48,840 bases of DNA, taken from contig NW_019775445.1 in the NCBI RefSeq assembly GCF_001039355.2, positions 1 to 48,840 on the forward strand, given 5' to 3'. Below the pieces are notes generated by a model that saw only the letters and a list, made by a program, of their open reading frames with translations, made no database searches and was not told where the DNA came from. The stretch is from Lingula anatina. Taxonomy: Eukaryota; Brachiopoda; Lingulata; Lingulida; Lingulidae. This document shows positions 46,794 to 48,840 of this stretch, one piece after another. The translations under genes and the position numbers were made by a program. How positions within the stretch are numbered: the stretch's first letter is position 1; every line of letters begins with the position of its first letter.

Positions 46794-47051
46794 TAAGAGT
46801 TTTTCTCTCTTTTGCTCTAACTTGAGAAAGAAAGTTGATGCGTGTAAGGGGAACAACGAAAAACTCACAACACAACAACATACACCAAATTCACAACATA
46901 AAAGTCACAACTCAACAACATGGGCAGGTTAAGCTCGCTTATCTGCCTGGGGGGGGGGGGGGGGGGTCAGGTCGGCTTCGCATCCGCGGACCCCCCCCCC
47001 TTCAAATAATCCTGGATCATCCCCTGAGGTCTAAGTGTTTGTTGAAAATTG
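46794..47051. repeat. Repeat unit A with G-run and C-run
   Basis: It begins TAAGAGTTTTTCTCTCTTTT, passes through an ACAACA-rich low-complexity tract, CTCGCTTATCTGCCT, a long G run, a GGCTTCG-containing joint, a C run and TTCAAATAATCCTGG. The same order recurs at 48490-48840. Unit A lacks about 95 bp present in the other. Confidence 0.85.
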
Positions 47052-48322
47052 GCACAAACAATTATTTTTTGCAGAAAATACCCATTTTTAGAAAATTTTT
47101 TAAAATAAAGGTCAAAGGCCGAATATAAGGGCATATTTGGAATCTCCACATATGACTTTTGGTCAGACTTCTATACTAACTTTTCTCATAATTTGGAAGA
47201 TTTAATTTTCAAAAAATTGACAAGGGTGCACTTCAACGCGCGTTTCGACTAGGCAAATGCACTGACTAAGACGAAAAAAAAACAGGGGGTTCAAGTTGAG
47301 AATATAACAGACCTAAATCCAAGAGATAGGGACACAGGCCCTTCGAGGAGAAGCGGTGACGGGGACTTGCTTCCGGCGCCAGAACGCGGAGCCGTTCAAA
47401 CCGTACAAGACGAGCCGGGACTAAAATCATGAGTGCCGCCACCGTGGTACTAATATTATCCTTAAAGTATGCTCGTACATTTCTAAACATGTTCCATCAG
47501 TATCTGCTGCCTTTCCGTTATTTTTAAAATGCTTTAAGAGTTTGACGGCTCCACTAAGGCCCAAATAAAGTGGCTAGAGTTTTAAAGACAAATTTTGTGG
47601 ACGAGGGTAATGGTAGTTAGGCCTACAGTGGTCACTCAAAGGTTGGACTAGGTAAATATTTGAGCAGTGTGGAAAATGCAGAAAAGGCCAGTTTATTTCT
47701 AAGGCGACCACTTTGGAACTGTTATTTAATGTTTCCAAAAACCTAACAAATATCTGTTTTAATGAATTTACGTATTCACCAGAATAATAAACAAAAAATT
47801 AATAAAAATCCTCAAAACAAATCAAATTTCTATGATCTTTTATCCGCTGACTATCTGCACTGCTTATTAAAGATATTGTCAAAAACTTCTTATTTACTGC
47901 CTTACAAATATCTTTTGGATCATAAATAAATTTTCAGTGTCCAGTGATTAAATTAACTATTATACACACACATTTCACCTTACGGGTGACGTCATAATTG
48001 TGATTTTGGTGTAAAAACTGAAAAATCGGTCTCTCAAATTTCTCTTTTACCTGAGTATCCACGATCACCGTTTTAACGCCGATTTAATGACAGCATTTGG
48101 TACTTCAAAACCCTGCAAGTGATTTTTCTTAAAAGGCTTAGTTCAGATTATACCGCTGGTAAAGCAAAATAATGCCTTTGTTTAATGAAAATCTGTAATA
48201 AGGGGCTTATAACTCCATAACAAAAGCAGTTAAACCAAAATGAAGGCACGCGATTGTAGCCTATACCAAGAAGTTATAATGAGAAGGAGTAGAAACGGGA
48301 CATCAATTATCTCTCTCATCCA
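47052..48322. other. Spacer before the second N, no recognised gene
   Basis: Mostly AT-rich. A GC-rich island at about 47330-47440 is open in one frame on each strand (up to 75 codons on the minus strand, about 48 on the plus), with neither recognised. Nothing else could be assigned. Confidence 0.4.
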
Positions 48323-48323
48323 N
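48323..48323. other. Second single N
   Basis: It falls exactly where the left terminal repeat of the following MITE should continue outward, but unrelated sequence lies to its left. This is a second probable join. Confidence 0.65.
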
Positions 48324-48448
48324 TCACGCTAAATAGCTGTCAGCCGGGCGGACACGAAAGTTAATTACCCTCTTACAGCTTGTAGTAGGCGGGACGGACA
48401 TTTAAGTCGGATTATCTGACAGTAATCTAGTGAGACTCCCCGCGGGGA
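48324..48448. mobile_element. Left-truncated copy of the 17869-18032 MITE family
   Basis: The left part CTAAATAGCTGTCAG matches CTAAATCGCTATCAA of the other element. The right part GGACATTTAAGTC and GTGAGACTCCCCGCGGGGA matches AGACATTTAAGCC and GTGAGACTCCCCAGGGA. The outer tip of the left arm is missing at the N. Confidence 0.65.
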
Positions 48449-48489
48449 TAGATCGATCTAAAATCTATGGGAATAGAGCCTAAGACTTG

Positions 48490-48840
48490 TAAGAGCTTTT
48501 CTCTCTTTTGCTCTAACTTGAGAAAGAAAGTTGATGCGTGTAAGGGGAACAACGAAAAACTCACAACACAACAACATACACCAAATTCACAACATAAAAG
48601 TCACAACTCAACAACACACAAATCTCACAACACAAAACACACAACACAACAACACAACAACACACAGGGGGGCGCCTTTCACAAGGAAAACTCACGAAAA
48701 CGGATTGTTACATGGGGCAGCTTTAGCTCGCTTATCTGCCTGGGGGGGGGGGGGGGGGGGGGGGGCTTCGCCCCCCGGGACCCCCCCCCCTTCAAATAAT
48801 CCTGGGTACCCCCCGGGGCCTAAGGGTTTTTTGAAAATTG
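48490..48840. repeat. Repeat unit B with G-run and C-run
   Basis: The second copy of the repeat at 46794-47051. It is longer in the ACAACACA-type low-complexity tract and has an extra segment at about 48617-48712. The G run (about 48742-48764) meets CTTCG and a C run, so the joint can fold as a G/C stem closed by CTTCG. It is cut by the window edge. Confidence 0.85.

Noticed and set aside
46548-46868. A 106-codon minus-strand frame
   Set aside because: It spans the end of duplicated copy 2 and unrelated sequence beyond; the start is not conserved in copy 1 as a gene would be.
46835-47128. Gly/Pro-rich frames across the G and C runs
   Set aside because: They are translations of homopolymer runs and the ACAACA tract within a repeated element.

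Overview
The window is nuclear DNA of an invertebrate animal. It is AT-rich, its genes are split into many short exons with GT-AG introns, and it carries microsatellites, several families of short inverted-repeat elements and high heterozygosity. A marine, outbred animal such as a cnidarian or lophotrochozoan fits, but the sequence alone does not fix the phylum. Everything here is read by eye; exon borders were accepted only where splice signals, reading phase and protein family all agreed.

Layout. (1) 1-6749, minus strand: the first three coding exons of an MSK-type ribosomal S6 kinase (RPS6KA5/4 family); the rest lies beyond the left edge. (2) 6750-8695: head-to-head promoter region shared with (3) MTIF2, plus strand, 8696-19288: 17 coding exons and 802 codons for mitochondrial translation initiation factor 2. 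(4) 19289-21728: a convergent 3' region with poly(A) signals for both strands, a 170-bp tandem duplication and a possible small unrecognised membrane-protein gene. (5) XDH, minus strand, 37847-21729: a complete xanthine dehydrogenase gene of 33 coding exons and 1330 codons, all in phase. (6) 39989-41859, minus strand: a small secreted protein made of a single von Willebrand factor type D domain. (7) 41445-48840: a stretch dominated by duplications. A 2-kb block holding the promoter and first exon of the VWD gene recurs at 44730-46726, starting at the base after an N, and a second repeat pair lies at 46794-47051 and 48490-48840. This looks largely like alternative haplotypes joined in the assembly.

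The three large genes are housekeeping functions (kinase signalling, mitochondrial translation, purine catabolism) and are not an operon or pathway. No new gene system is evident. The most informative non-genic content is the set of non-autonomous DNA transposons (MITEs), including one 100-bp copy with a perfect 9-bp target duplication, a 34-bp perfect palindrome just upstream of XDH, and the two single-N joins that coincide with repeat breakpoints.
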